From Gynurincola endophyticus (GTDB lineage: Bacteria; Bacteroidota; Bacteroidia; Chitinophagales; Chitinophagaceae), in the NCBI RefSeq assembly GCF_003991195.1, contig NZ_RCWL01000001.1, positions 186,001 to 250,000 on the forward strand: DNA of 64,000 nt, read 5' to 3'. Below, one piece after another: positions 46,866 through 55,938 of this stretch; the first letter of the stretch is position 1; each line of letters opens with the position of its first letter. The notes under the pieces were generated by a model that was not told where the DNA came from, ran no database searches, and worked only from the letters and a program-made list of their open reading frames with translations. A program made the translations under genes and the position numbers.

Positions 46866-47444
46866 ATGAAGTACTTTCTCTCTGTTTTAGTGATGGCATT
46901 GTTAGCTTGTAATAGTGAATATACTCCCAGGAAAAAAGGATACTATAAAATAGATTTCCCCGAAAGAGCTTATCGCTCCTACCACCCACAGAATGCACCT
47001 TACAGCTTCGATTATCCTGTATATGCCGAAGTGGTAAAGGACACTACTTTTTTTGAGGAAAGTCCTGAAAACCCATGGTGGGCAAATATTGACTTCCCGC
47101 AATTTAACGGCCGCATTTATGTCAGTTATAAACAAATACAGAACGAAAAGCATTTTGAACAAATGGTCAATGATGCTTTTAAAATGACTTACAGCCATAC
47201 TACCAAAGCTTCGGCCATTAACGATTCTTTAATGACAACTCCGAACGGTTTAACCGGCGTTTATTTTAAAGTGGGAGGAAATGCTGCTACTGCGCACCAA
47301 TTCTTTGTGACTGACTCCGTTAAGCACTTTTTGAGAGGCGCTTTGTATTTTGATTCAACACCAAATGAGGACTCTCTTTCTGTTGTGAATGAATTTTTGT
47401 TTGAAGATATGCGCCAGCTTATTAATTCGCTGAAATGGTATTAA
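46866..47444 (+). CDS. gldD: Gliding motility lipoprotein GldD
   Basis: A 192-residue lipoprotein with lipobox Cys15 (LLACNSEY) and the GldD pattern: PRKKGYYKIDFPERAYRSY (about 21-39), a central PWWANIDFP segment, and the ending FEDMRQLINSLKW. GldD is needed for gliding and type IX secretion in Flavobacterium. It is coupled to gldE. Many non-gliding Bacteroidota keep both, so motility is not proved. Confidence 0.93.
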   Translation: MKYFLSVLVMALLACNSEYTPRKKGYYKIDFPERAYRSYHPQNAPYSFDYPVYAEVVKDTTFFEESPENPWWANIDFPQFNGRIYVSYKQIQNEKHFEQMVNDAFKMTYSHTTKASAINDSLMTTPNGLTGVYFKVGGNAATAHQFFVTDSVKHFLRGALYFDSTPNEDSLSVVNEFLFEDMRQLINSLKWY

Positions 47445-47465
47445 TTGCCTTTCTGAGGGATTTCT

Positions 47466-47473
47466 TACCTTTG
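47466..47473 (+). promoter_or_regulatory. -7 box (TACCTTTG) before the DUF3109 gene
   Basis: Exact TAnnTTTG match 19 nt before TTG 47493; a second match (TACTTTTG) lies at 47483-47490. Confidence 0.55.
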
Positions 47474-47492
47474 TAGCCTAAATACTTTTGTT

Positions 47493-48086
47493 TTGATAGC
47501 GGTAGATAATGTTTTAATCAGCGACGACGTGGTGAAAGCCCACTTTGTGTGTGATTTAATTAAGTGTAAAGGAGGTTGTTGCGAAGAAGGCGATGCCGGA
47601 GCTCCTCTTGAAGAAGAAGAAATGCGTATTATAGATGAAGTCTACGATACTGTAAAGCCTTATCTTACAGAGGAATGTATTGCCGAAATTGACCGGAAAG
47701 GTAAGTATTTCTTTCACGAAGAGTTCGGATGGGTTACCCCCACGCTTGGGAGTGACCAGGATATTTGTGTTTATGCAAAACGCGACGAAAAAGGCATTAT
47801 TAAATGTGCTTTTGAGCAAGCCTATAACGACGGTCTGATCGGTTGGAAAAAACCAATCAGTTGCCACTTCTTCCCTATCATTCAAAAAAATGCCAGTCCG
47901 GGAGGATACGACCGGATGAACTATGAACCACGACCCGTATTATGTAAACCGGCATGCGGATTGGGTAAAAAGCTAAAAGTTCCGGTGTATCAGTTTTTGA
48001 AAGAACCGATTATCAGAAAATACGGCGAAGAGTTTTATCAGGCACTCGATGCAGTGGCAAAAGAATACTTCCCCGATCATCAATAA
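47493..48086 (+). CDS. DUF3109 family cysteine-rich protein
   Basis: A 197-residue protein of the DUF3109 family, with many conserved cysteines (CDLIKCKGGCCEEGDAG near 20-38, DICVYAKRDEKGIIKCAFEQA, ISCHFFPI, LCKPACGLG), suggesting a metal or Fe-S cluster. Family members begin as this one does, so TTG 47493 is the likely start; no ATG is near. It follows gldD by 48 nt with its own promoter boxes. Confidence 0.88.
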   Translation: MIAVDNVLISDDVVKAHFVCDLIKCKGGCCEEGDAGAPLEEEEMRIIDEVYDTVKPYLTEECIAEIDRKGKYFFHEEFGWVTPTLGSDQDICVYAKRDEKGIIKCAFEQAYNDGLIGWKKPISCHFFPIIQKNASPGGYDRMNYEPRPVLCKPACGLGKKLKVPVYQFLKEPIIRKYGEEFYQALDAVAKEYFPDHQ

Positions 48087-48106
48087 CGCCTTCACAATTT
48101 TTCGCT

Positions 48107-49486
48107 ATGAGTGAACGTAAAGCGTCCTTCATGGCTAAAAGCACCGTTAAGTCGGAAAATTTAGACCATAGAAGAAAAATAAACTTTAATATAGATAAAT
48201 ATAATGCTGCCGTAGAAAAGGGTAAACCCCAGTTCGCAGCGTTGGATTTAGCGCGGGAAAGAGCGAAAAATATCAAGTGGAAAGTAATGGAACAGCTCGA
48301 TACTTATCTCGAGCAATTTGAAGCTAATTTCACTCAAAGAGGCGGCAAAGTAATCTGGGCAGAAGATGTTCAACAGGTGCACGATGCCATTGAAAAAATC
48401 TGTACTGAAAAAAAATGCCGCACAGTTGTTAAGTCTAAAAGCATGGCAACTGAAGAAATTAAGCTGAATGAGTTTTTACAGGAGAAGGGCATGGAAAGTG
48501 TTGAAACCGATCTGGGTGAATATATACAGCAACTAGATGGAGAAACGCCTTATCATATTGTTACTCCTGCCATGCACAAAAGCAAAGAAGATATTGCAAA
48601 ACTTTTTCATAATAAACTAGGTTGTGCGCCAAATCTATCACCCGAACAACTTACACTGGTTGCGCGTGACGTTTTAAGAAAAAAATTTGTAGAAGCAGAA
48701 GTTGGTATTACCGGTGCTAATTTCATTATTGCCGATGCAGGAGCGATAGCTCTGACCGAAAACGAAGGAAATGCACGCCTCACCTGTGCTTTTCCAAAAA
48801 CACATATTGTAGTAGTCGGCATTGAAAAGTTGATTCCTTCTATCAGTGACCTCGGCCTTTTCTGGCCTTTGTTATCAACTTTCGGTACCGGGCAACAGGT
48901 TACTTCCTATAATACTATAGTTGCCGGTCCGCGTCAGGCAAATGAAGTGGATGGCCCTGAAGAAATGTACGTGATATTATTGGATAACGGCCGCACAAAC
49001 CTTCTTGAAAACCCCGTTACCAGAGAAAGCCTGTACTGTATTCGCTGCGGAGCTTGTTTAAATGCCTGCCCCGTATATAAGAATATCGGAGGACACTCCT
49101 ATGAAACTACCTATTCAGGACCCATAGGCGCTGTTATTACTCCTCACCTGAAGGGTATGCATGAATGGAGTCATCTTAGCTATGCTTCGTCTTTGTGTGG
49201 TAACTGTACCGAAGTTTGTGCTGTTAAAATAAATCTGCACGAATTATTACTTGAAAACAGGGCATTGGCTGTAAAATCGGGAGAAGCACACTGGAGCGAA
49301 AAACTTGCCTGGAAAGTATGGTCAAAAGCCAGTCAGAACAGAAAGATGATGAATATGGGAAACCAGAAAATCAAAAACTGGGTAGTGAATAAAATGGTAA
49401 AGGGCTGGAGTGCCCATCGTTCTGACATCGTTTTTCCGCCAAAAACCTTTAATGAGCTTTGGTTAGAAAGGAATAAGAAATCCTAA
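48107..49486 (+). CDS. LutB-like iron-sulfur LUD-domain protein
   Basis: A 459-residue cytoplasmic protein with an N-terminal LUD domain (about 60-290) and two 4Fe-4S cysteine motifs (CIRCGACLNACPVY and CGNCTEVC) in the C-terminal third. In Bacillus, LutB works with LutA and LutC in L-lactate oxidation. LutA and LutC are not adjacent here, so the role is inferred from family. It starts 20 nt after the DUF3109 gene and is probably cotranscribed. Confidence 0.88.
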   Translation: MSERKASFMAKSTVKSENLDHRRKINFNIDKYNAAVEKGKPQFAALDLARERAKNIKWKVMEQLDTYLEQFEANFTQRGGKVIWAEDVQQVHDAIEKICTEKKCRTVVKSKSMATEEIKLNEFLQEKGMESVETDLGEYIQQLDGETPYHIVTPAMHKSKEDIAKLFHNKLGCAPNLSPEQLTLVARDVLRKKFVEAEVGITGANFIIADAGAIALTENEGNARLTCAFPKTHIVVVGIEKLIPSISDLGLFWPLLSTFGTGQQVTSYNTIVAGPRQANEVDGPEEMYVILLDNGRTNLLENPVTRESLYCIRCGACLNACPVYKNIGGHSYETTYSGPIGAVITPHLKGMHEWSHLSYASSLCGNCTEVCAVKINLHELLLENRALAVKSGEAHWSEKLAWKVWSKASQNRKMMNMGNQKIKNWVVNKMVKGWSAHRSDIVFPPKTFNELWLERNKKS

Positions 49487-49504
49487 TAAAAAATATATTT
49501 TAAG

Positions 49505-49536
49505 AAAGTCGGCGATTTCAGTCGACTTTTTTATTT
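49505..49536 (+). terminator. Intrinsic terminator after the LUD gene
   Basis: A 7-bp stem (AAAGTCG at 49505-49511 with CGACTTT at 49523-49529) is followed by further T residues. It ends 10 nt before the next start codon. Confidence 0.75.
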
Positions 49537-49542
49537 TGTAGC

Positions 49543-50865
49543 ATGATCTCTCTGTATGCAACGGTGATTACTCCCAGGCTTGAGTATATTGTACAGTTTT
49601 TAGAAACAGAAATGTTTGGGGAAAAAATACATCTTGAAAGCAGCCAGGAGCTGTTTTTAAAGGCAGCGGGTTTTAAAATAAACTACTCTCCTTACTTATT
49701 TGACGATGTTTTTCGCATCCATCCTGCGGGTATTTTGCATGAAAAAGAGATCAAAGAACAATTTATTCAACTCTTTGAGTATCAAAAAAAGAAGGCCTTT
49801 TTTGCCACCGGCGGAGATTACCCTTTTGATATTTTTTCTGCTATTTTTTATTTGTTGTCACGATATGAAGAATATCTTCCTTTTGAGGCAGACTCATTGG
49901 GGCGCTTTCCACACGAGGCTTCTTTAGCTTATAAAGGTGGTTTTCTGCACGAACCGTTGATAAACCTGTGGTTAAACGATTTTAAAAATTACCTGCACGA
50001 ACATTACGGATATCAGCATTTTAGGGTACGAAAGTTCAATTGTTTACTCACTTATGATATAGATATCGCCTTTGCTTATACGAATAAACCATGGTGGCAG
50101 GTTTTAGGAGGAGGTTTAAAGGATATTTATCATCGCAGATGGAATCTTGTAAAGGAAAGATGGAACGTAGCGGTTAACCGGCAGCACGACCCTTACAATG
50201 TTTATGAGTGGTTAGATGCTATGCATCTGTATTGCAGGATGCCGGCTTATTTTTTCTTTCTGGTAGCTAAAAAGAAAAAAGGACTCGATAGAAATATCTC
50301 TACCAAAAATAGAAATTTTCAATACCTGATTGAGTATTACTCGAAACATCACAGGGTAGGACTTCATCCTTCTATCCAGGCTGGCAGAAGTTACTTTCAT
50401 CTGAAGGCTGAAAAAGAATGGCTGGAAGTGTATACCGAAAAAGAAACTATTCATACGCGTCAGCATTATTTGCAATTACAGTTTCCAAAAACCTATCGAC
50501 GGTTAATAGAAGTCGGATTACAGAAAGACTTTACCATGGGGTATAGTAACATTAATGGTTTCAGGGCCAGCGTGTGTTCATCTTTTAACTGGTATGACTT
50601 ACAGGAAGAGAAGATAACAGACCTGCTGGTGTATCCGTTTTGCTTCATGGATGCAGCGTCTTTTTATCATCTTAAACAAACTCCTCAACAAGCTTATCAC
50701 GAGTTAGTAAAATATTATGATACCATCAAGCGCTTAAACGGCCTGATGATTTCTACCTGGCATAATACCATTCTCAGTAATGGTGCTATGTATACGGGCT
50801 GGAGGGATATGTATGAAATATTTATGAAAGATACGGTTTACTGGGACGCTTATTCCGGTTCATAA
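49543..50865 (+). CDS. Polysaccharide deacetylase family protein
   Basis: A 440-residue protein with an N-terminal DUF7033-like part and a NodB-like domain. The metal-binding Asp-Asp of the family is represented by TYDIDIAF (about 169-176), and GLHPS and STWHN segments fit the later catalytic motifs. Bacteroidota members act in envelope glycan remodelling; the substrate is unknown. Its 3' end overlaps the convergent EamA gene by 16 nt. Confidence 0.85.
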   Translation: MISLYATVITPRLEYIVQFLETEMFGEKIHLESSQELFLKAAGFKINYSPYLFDDVFRIHPAGILHEKEIKEQFIQLFEYQKKKAFFATGGDYPFDIFSAIFYLLSRYEEYLPFEADSLGRFPHEASLAYKGGFLHEPLINLWLNDFKNYLHEHYGYQHFRVRKFNCLLTYDIDIAFAYTNKPWWQVLGGGLKDIYHRRWNLVKERWNVAVNRQHDPYNVYEWLDAMHLYCRMPAYFFFLVAKKKKGLDRNISTKNRNFQYLIEYYSKHHRVGLHPSIQAGRSYFHLKAEKEWLEVYTEKETIHTRQHYLQLQFPKTYRRLIEVGLQKDFTMGYSNINGFRASVCSSFNWYDLQEEKITDLLVYPFCFMDAASFYHLKQTPQQAYHELVKYYDTIKRLNGLMISTWHNTILSNGAMYTGWRDMYEIFMKDTVYWDAYSGS

Positions 50866-51782
50866 GCCGGTTGTTTTTTTGAGTCTCTTTTACTACCTAT
50901 ATTGATTAGCCGCACACCTGCCAGGGTTACCAAACCACCGATACCTATATAAATCGTTAGTTTTTCCTGAAACAACAGTGCTCCTACTAACATAGCAATC
51001 ACCGGGTTCATATAAGCATAAATTGATGCTTGTTCTGTACTCAGGTTTTGTAAAGCATACAAGTACGCCATGTAAGCTAATACAGAACCGAATACGACCA
51101 GGTAGGCAATCGATGTCCAGGCTTGCCATGGTATTTCATTCAGGGGAACGGTTTGTTTGGTTGTATAAGCAATGAGTGAGGTTGTTAAACCGCTGAATAA
51201 CATTTGAAAGCCAAGGCTGAAATAAGGATTAAAATTAGCTGCCTGTGATTTGGTATATAATGTACCAAATGCCCAGCTCAAACTGGCAAAGAGAGAAACT
51301 ATAATTCCGAATCTGAAATGAGGATTGAGAAAATCTAACAAATGATCATAGAAGATAATACATACTCCGGCAAAACCTAAAAGCAGTCCGGTAAAAGTAA
51401 CTGCATTGATGATAGATTTTTTGAAAAGTAAGTTTATAATAACAATCCAGAGTGGAAAAATAGCAGCAATGATAGCTCCAAGTCCGCCAGTGATATATTT
51501 AACTCCCCAGGTGGAGAGGCCATTAGATAAAAAGAAGTTCAGCAGGCTGAGTATGATAATGGGAATCCATTCTTTTCCTTTTGGATAAGTGGCACCTTTG
51601 ATGGTGAAAAATAAAACGTAGAGCAGTCCGCCAATCGACTGACGTATACCTGCCAGTTGAAATACCGGCATATATTGAACTCCCTGACGGGATGCTACCC
51701 AGGTAGTTCCCCAGAAGAAACATACCATAGCCAAGGCGATAAGTGCTTTTACACGCACTGATTTTGGGGCCGCCAACTTCAT
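50850..51782 (-). CDS. EamA/DMT-family transporter
   Basis: A 310-residue inner membrane permease with ten hydrophobic segments arranged as two EamA repeats (about 13-140 and 155-293). The signature region FFWGTTWVASRQGVQYMP (about 22-39) and the second repeat AFGTLYTKSQ are present. It probably exports metabolites or amino acids; the substrate is not readable. Confidence 0.9.
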   Translation of the reverse strand: MKLAAPKSVRVKALIALAMVCFFWGTTWVASRQGVQYMPVFQLAGIRQSIGGLLYVLFFTIKGATYPKGKEWIPIIILSLLNFFLSNGLSTWGVKYITGGLGAIIAAIFPLWIVIINLLFKKSIINAVTFTGLLLGFAGVCIIFYDHLLDFLNPHFRFGIIVSLFASLSWAFGTLYTKSQAANFNPYFSLGFQMLFSGLTTSLIAYTTKQTVPLNEIPWQAWTSIAYLVVFGSVLAYMAYLYALQNLSTEQASIYAYMNPVIAMLVGALLFQEKLTIYIGIGGLVTLAGVRLINIGSKRDSKKQPAYEPE

Positions 51783-51879
51783 AAATAAAAGTTGAGAGTG
51801 AAGAATCGAAAATGGAAAGCGATACTTAAATTTTTATAAATCGTGCAATCACTTTCCATTCACCATTCTCAATTATCCA

Positions 51880-53445
51880 CTAGTGTTTAAAGTGTCTCAT
51901 GCCGGTCATTACCATTGCCAGATTATTTTCCTGACAGTAAGCGATAGAATCTTTGTCACGAACAGATCCGCCAGGTTGAATAAAGGCTGTAATACCTGCC
52001 TGATGCCCAAGCTGCACACAGTCATTGAAAGGGAAAAATGCATCGCTCGACAATACTGCACCGTTTAGATCGAAATTGAATTGTTTTGCTTTTTCTACAG
52101 CATGACGAAGTGCGTCGATTCTGGATGTTTGTCCACAACCTTTACCGATCAGCTGTTTGTTTTTCACTAAAGCAATTGCATTTGACTTCAGGTGTTTGCA
52201 TACGATGTTGGCAAATGCAAGATCAGATTGCTCCGCTTCACTGGTATTTCTACCGCCAACTTCTTCCCATTTTTCATAATTGCCTGTATCAGCGCCCTGC
52301 ACTAATACGCCGTTCAATACTGATTTATAAGTTTGAGTCGGTAATGCTTTATCTGATAATTGTAGTAAAATTCTGTTTTTCTTAGATTTCAGTACTTCTA
52401 ATGCATCTTCATTGAATGCAGGTGCAATCAATACCTCAAAGAAAATTTCGTTGATTGCGTTGGCCGTAGCAATATCAATGTTTTTATTAGTAACCAATAC
52501 ACCGCCAAATGCACTTTCCGGGTCGCCTGCCAAACCGCTATCCCATGCTTCTTTTACAGTGCTGCGTGCAGCAATGCCACAAACGTTGGTATGTTTGATA
52601 ATAGCAAACACTGCTTCATCCTGATTAATACCTGCAGGTAATTGCTGAAAGTCTTTAATTAATTGTACGGCAGCGTCAACATCTACCAGATTGTTATAGG
52701 AAAGTTCTTTTCCGTTCAATTGAGTGAATAGCTCATTCAGGTTACCGAAAAACACACCATTCTGGTGAGGGTTTTCACCATAGCGCATTGTTTTAGCCTG
52801 TGGTACTGATTGAATGAAATATTGATTGAATTCGTTGTTAAAGTACTGGAAGATGGCTACATCATAATGTGCAACGATTTCAAATGCTTTGGCAGCATAT
52901 GCTCTTCGTTGTTCAATAGTAGTAGTACCGTTTTGATCTTTTAATAATTGAGTTAAACCGGGGTAGTCATCTTTTGATGCCAATACTACCAGGTCTTTAT
53001 GATTTTTGGCTGCACCTCTGATCATAGAAGGCCCGCCGATATCAATTTTTTCGATAATCATTTTTTCGGCTTCCTCAGAAGTCAGCTCTTTATTGGCTGC
53101 TACGCTGGCAACTGTTTCTTCGAACGGATAAAGATCCACAATTACCAGGTCGATTTCAGGAATGCCGAATTGTTTCATTTCTTCCAGGTCCTTCGAAACA
53201 TCCCTGCGACCCAAAATTCCACCGAACACAGTCGGATGTAGCGTTTTTACACGTCCACCTAAAATTGAAGGATAGGTGGTAAGGTTTTCTACCGGAACAA
53301 CTGGAATACCCAACTTTTCTATAAAGGCCTGGGTTCCGCCGGTTGAATATATGGTAATACCTTGTTGATGTAATTCCTGCACCAGGGGTTCCAGACCATC
53401 TTTATAGAACACTGAAATGAGGGCAGAATTGATTTTTTTCGTCAT
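51880..53445 (-). CDS. purH: Bifunctional AICAR transformylase/IMP cyclohydrolase PurH
   Basis: A 521-residue enzyme that carries out the last two steps of IMP synthesis. The MGS-like cyclohydrolase domain (about 1-145: ISVFYKDGLEPLV, GGRVKTLHPTVFGGIL) is followed by the transformylase domain with RYGENPHQN, KHTNVCGIA, and the ending SDAFFPFNDCVQLGHQAGITAFIQPGGSVRDKD. I start at ATG 53445, the usual family start; the six upstream residues are not conserved. Confidence 0.97.
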   Translation of the reverse strand: MTKKINSALISVFYKDGLEPLVQELHQQGITIYSTGGTQAFIEKLGIPVVPVENLTTYPSILGGRVKTLHPTVFGGILGRRDVSKDLEEMKQFGIPEIDLVIVDLYPFEETVASVAANKELTSEEAEKMIIEKIDIGGPSMIRGAAKNHKDLVVLASKDDYPGLTQLLKDQNGTTTIEQRRAYAAKAFEIVAHYDVAIFQYFNNEFNQYFIQSVPQAKTMRYGENPHQNGVFFGNLNELFTQLNGKELSYNNLVDVDAAVQLIKDFQQLPAGINQDEAVFAIIKHTNVCGIAARSTVKEAWDSGLAGDPESAFGGVLVTNKNIDIATANAINEIFFEVLIAPAFNEDALEVLKSKKNRILLQLSDKALPTQTYKSVLNGVLVQGADTGNYEKWEEVGGRNTSEAEQSDLAFANIVCKHLKSNAIALVKNKQLIGKGCGQTSRIDALRHAVEKAKQFNFDLNGAVLSSDAFFPFNDCVQLGHQAGITAFIQPGGSVRDKDSIAYCQENNLAMVMTGMRHFKH

Positions 53446-53492
53446 ACTTGTGATGTTTTGCAAACCATTTTGAAAGAAAGCGCGAAGTTAAA

Positions 53493-55409
53493 CTAATGTA
53501 TCTGCATCACAAAAGACCCGCCTTGATTTATAGGATATAATTGTACAGGACTTATTAAGTCTTTGTTGTGGTTTAAAACAGTGCTGTCTGGTATAGATTT
53601 ACTCCGATGAATGATTTTCTGACGATTGATAATGAGCAGTTCATCCTTTATCTCGAGAATATGATTCTTAAAGTAGATCGATTGAGGTTTTAAAGATGTT
53701 GTAGTACTTCTTTTTACACCCAGATAGCTTCTGGTATTCAATGTTTTATGATATGAGGAGGAACTTGTATCCCCCCAGAAAAAAGACCGTTGATCCGCAA
53801 TTATTTCAATTTGCCATTGATTTTGATGTAAAGAAACGATCAGGTGTGGCGGAGGAATAGTTGCTCATTGAACAACCGGTATTGTAATAATAATGACACC
53901 GCTGAAAAGGTAGCGCTTTAGCATATCAGATTGACGTGATACACTAAACAAAATGATTAGCAGATAAGCGGCTAATAAGTGCTCTATGTTGAAACTGAAG
54001 TTTCTGAGCAGCAGGAAATCTCATTGGTTTAGCCACAGAATCGATTCGTTCAGCAGCATAAAAAGTGTTTCATTGACATACCTCAGTAACGAACCCAGCA
54101 AACTGATGGGGTGTACAATTAAAAGTAATAGTAAAGTATAGATAAGCAGGGTTGATAACGGAATGGCTATCATATTAGAAAAAAGAAGATGTAATGGAAG
54201 TTGTTTAAAGTAATAACAACAAACCGGCAAAGTGAGTATCTGTGCGGCCATTGTAATGGCCACAAGGTCTTCAATGGGCTTCAGTATTTTGTAAGGTGAG
54301 TAGAGCAGCCGTTTAAAAAAGTTTTGAAATAACTGAATGCTCAGAACGGCCAGATAAGATAACTGGAATCCCACGTGAAAAATTCATTCAGGTTGAAAAA
54401 ATAGTAGTAGAAAGGCACTGCCAGCCAACAGGTTAAATTTGCCTGTTGCGATTTTTTTTCGTTGAAGATTAGTCATTACAGATGCCCGCAACACAGATGG
54501 GCCGGCTCCGGCGACCAGGCTGTAAATCCACATACCGATAAAAGCAAGAGGCTTCAACCATCGGTTTCAGCCGAATAGCCAAAGCAGGCAGCCTATAATC
54601 AGCTGCATATGCATTCCTGAGATGGCAATAATATGAGTAATACCTGTATTGCTATATGCTTCCAGCAGCTCATTATCAACTTGTTGTGTGTTTCCTATCA
54701 GAAGTGCCACTGCTAAACCGGCATTTTCCGGTAAAAAATAGGTGTTCATCACATCAATAATAAAGTATTGAATACTGTAAATCTGCTTTTTTCATCCCTT
54801 TAATGCTTGGCAATCAACAATGTTTTCTTCAGAAATGGCTGCTGTATAAAAGACATTTTGTTGCCTGAGATACCGGTGAAAGGAGAAATCTGCTGGTAAA
54901 ACCGGCTCGCGGCTTTCCCTCAGGTATAAATTTGTTCGTAAAGTAGCTGAAGATATAATGTTTTGATTTTCAGTGTTTAATCGTAAAAATATTTTGAAAT
55001 GGCAAGGAATGGCTTTCGACTGGATATAAAGTGAATCGACAGTGGCGATAGTATAATAAGAGGTTCGTCCTTTTTTTATGATACTGTTTAGTGAAACATG
55101 TGCTATTAACCGCTTCTCAGACAAATGTTGGCGGGGTAAGTGCGGTACTAATGTAGAAAAATTTACCAGACCTGTTGACAATATAATAAAAATTATGTAT
55201 AAAGATCTAAGGCTTTCGCTGTATAAGTTAGTTGTGTTATACAATAAATTGTAAATCAACAGAATGGAAATGACAATCAAAAGTGGGCCGAAATAACTGC
55301 AAAAATTGAAATCTGTAAAAAAGGAGATAATAAGACCGGTAAAATAAGGTGGAATTAACCGTAAAAAAGGGTGCGATTTGAGAAATATGTACGGTGCTTT
55401 ATGGTTCAT
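53493..55409 (-). CDS. comEC: ComEC/Rec2 DNA-uptake channel with five in-frame TGA codons
   Basis: One frame of 638 codons from ATG 55409 to TAG 53493, close to normal length, broken only by TGA at codons 206, 281, 342, 463 and 515. The ComEC competence domain is clear: AISGMHMQLIIG, SLVAGAGPSVLRASVM and VGFQLSYLAVLSI, with multiple membrane helices. The TGA at codon 342 is in QPE-x-IFHVGFQLSY, where ComEC proteins carry Trp. Six other Trp are TGG. The C-terminal metallo-beta-lactamase domain seems absent. ComEC moves single-stranded DNA through the inner membrane. Short ORFs at 54021, 54567 and 54792 are pieces of this frame. UGA read as Trp, or a pseudogene. Confidence 0.83.
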
Positions 55410-55454
55410 ATAGACGGTGTTATAATACTATACGAATAAGAAACACCGTTAGAT

Positions 55455-55510
55455 TAAAGAAAGAAAAAAGGGTTATCTGTATTTTGGAAAGGCGATTACT
55501 GATAACCCTT
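55455..55510 (-). terminator. Terminator-like hairpin upstream of comEC, minus strand
   Basis: A perfect 10-bp stem (55468-55477 with 55501-55510), 23-nt loop, followed on the minus strand by TTTTTTCTTTCTTT. Confidence 0.6.
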
Positions 55511-55531
55511 TTGAACAAACTGATCAGGCTT

Positions 55532-55569
55532 GAAAAATTCCTCAAGCTGTGTGACATAACTTGAGGAAT
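55532..55569 (-). terminator. Second terminator-like hairpin, minus strand
   Basis: A perfect 10-bp stem (55537-55546 with 55560-55569), 13-nt loop, followed on the minus strand by TTTTC. Confidence 0.55.
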
Positions 55570-55938
55570 GTAATTTTCACAGTGATATTGGATTTAAAAC
55601 ACGGGATGATAGCAACTCTCCACATCTAAAGTCCTACAATATTTTCTAATAGCCATGAAAAACGGCTTATTTTAATAACGGTAAATTAACCGTGTGAAGA
55701 CGGTGTAAAAGATACCGTTATTTAACGGTGTGTAGCATGTGTAATAAAACGGTAAGTTTGCGTTTTATCAACGGTAAATTGAGGGGTAAAATCACGTAAT
55801 TTGATGATTTATATCATCTTACAAATTATTATAATTTATAATTATTTGTAAAACATGCTCTTATGCTGAGCTGGCAAGCTGTATCCGTCCTACTTTTGAG
55901 TTGTCAAACAAACGTTCACATTTTCAAAACCCCCAACT

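Larger units (their letters stand above)
55391..55776. repeat. Cluster of ten ACGGT boxes, mostly inverted pairs
   Basis: ACGGT begins at 55391, 55414, 55678, 55700, 55725, 55749 and 55771; ACCGT begins at 55445, 55689 and 55714. ACGGTGTT at 55414-55421 pairs with AACACCGT at 55442-55449 around the probable comEC promoter. ACGGT-N6-ACCGT lies at 55678-55693. They look like operator sites for one regulator; the regulator is unknown. Confidence 0.65.
55410..55938. other. Intergenic region between divergent comEC and the gene at 55939
   Basis: A 529-nt spacer without a credible ORF. It holds most of a cluster of ten ACGGT boxes (55391-55776), two perfect 10-bp hairpins with minus-strand T tails, and an AT-rich stretch (55801-55850) before the plus-strand gene. 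Confidence 0.7.

Noticed and set aside
53493-55409. Four separate small genes (53493-53741, 54021-54374, 54567-54752, 54792-55409)
   Set aside because: All four share one frame, are separated only by TGA codons, and together give one ComEC protein in the right motif order.
27195-55409. Selenocysteine insertion at the TGA codons
   Set aside because: The sites match conserved Trp, not Cys; there are many per gene; and I saw no SECIS-like stem after them. The glutathione peroxidase in this window uses TGT.
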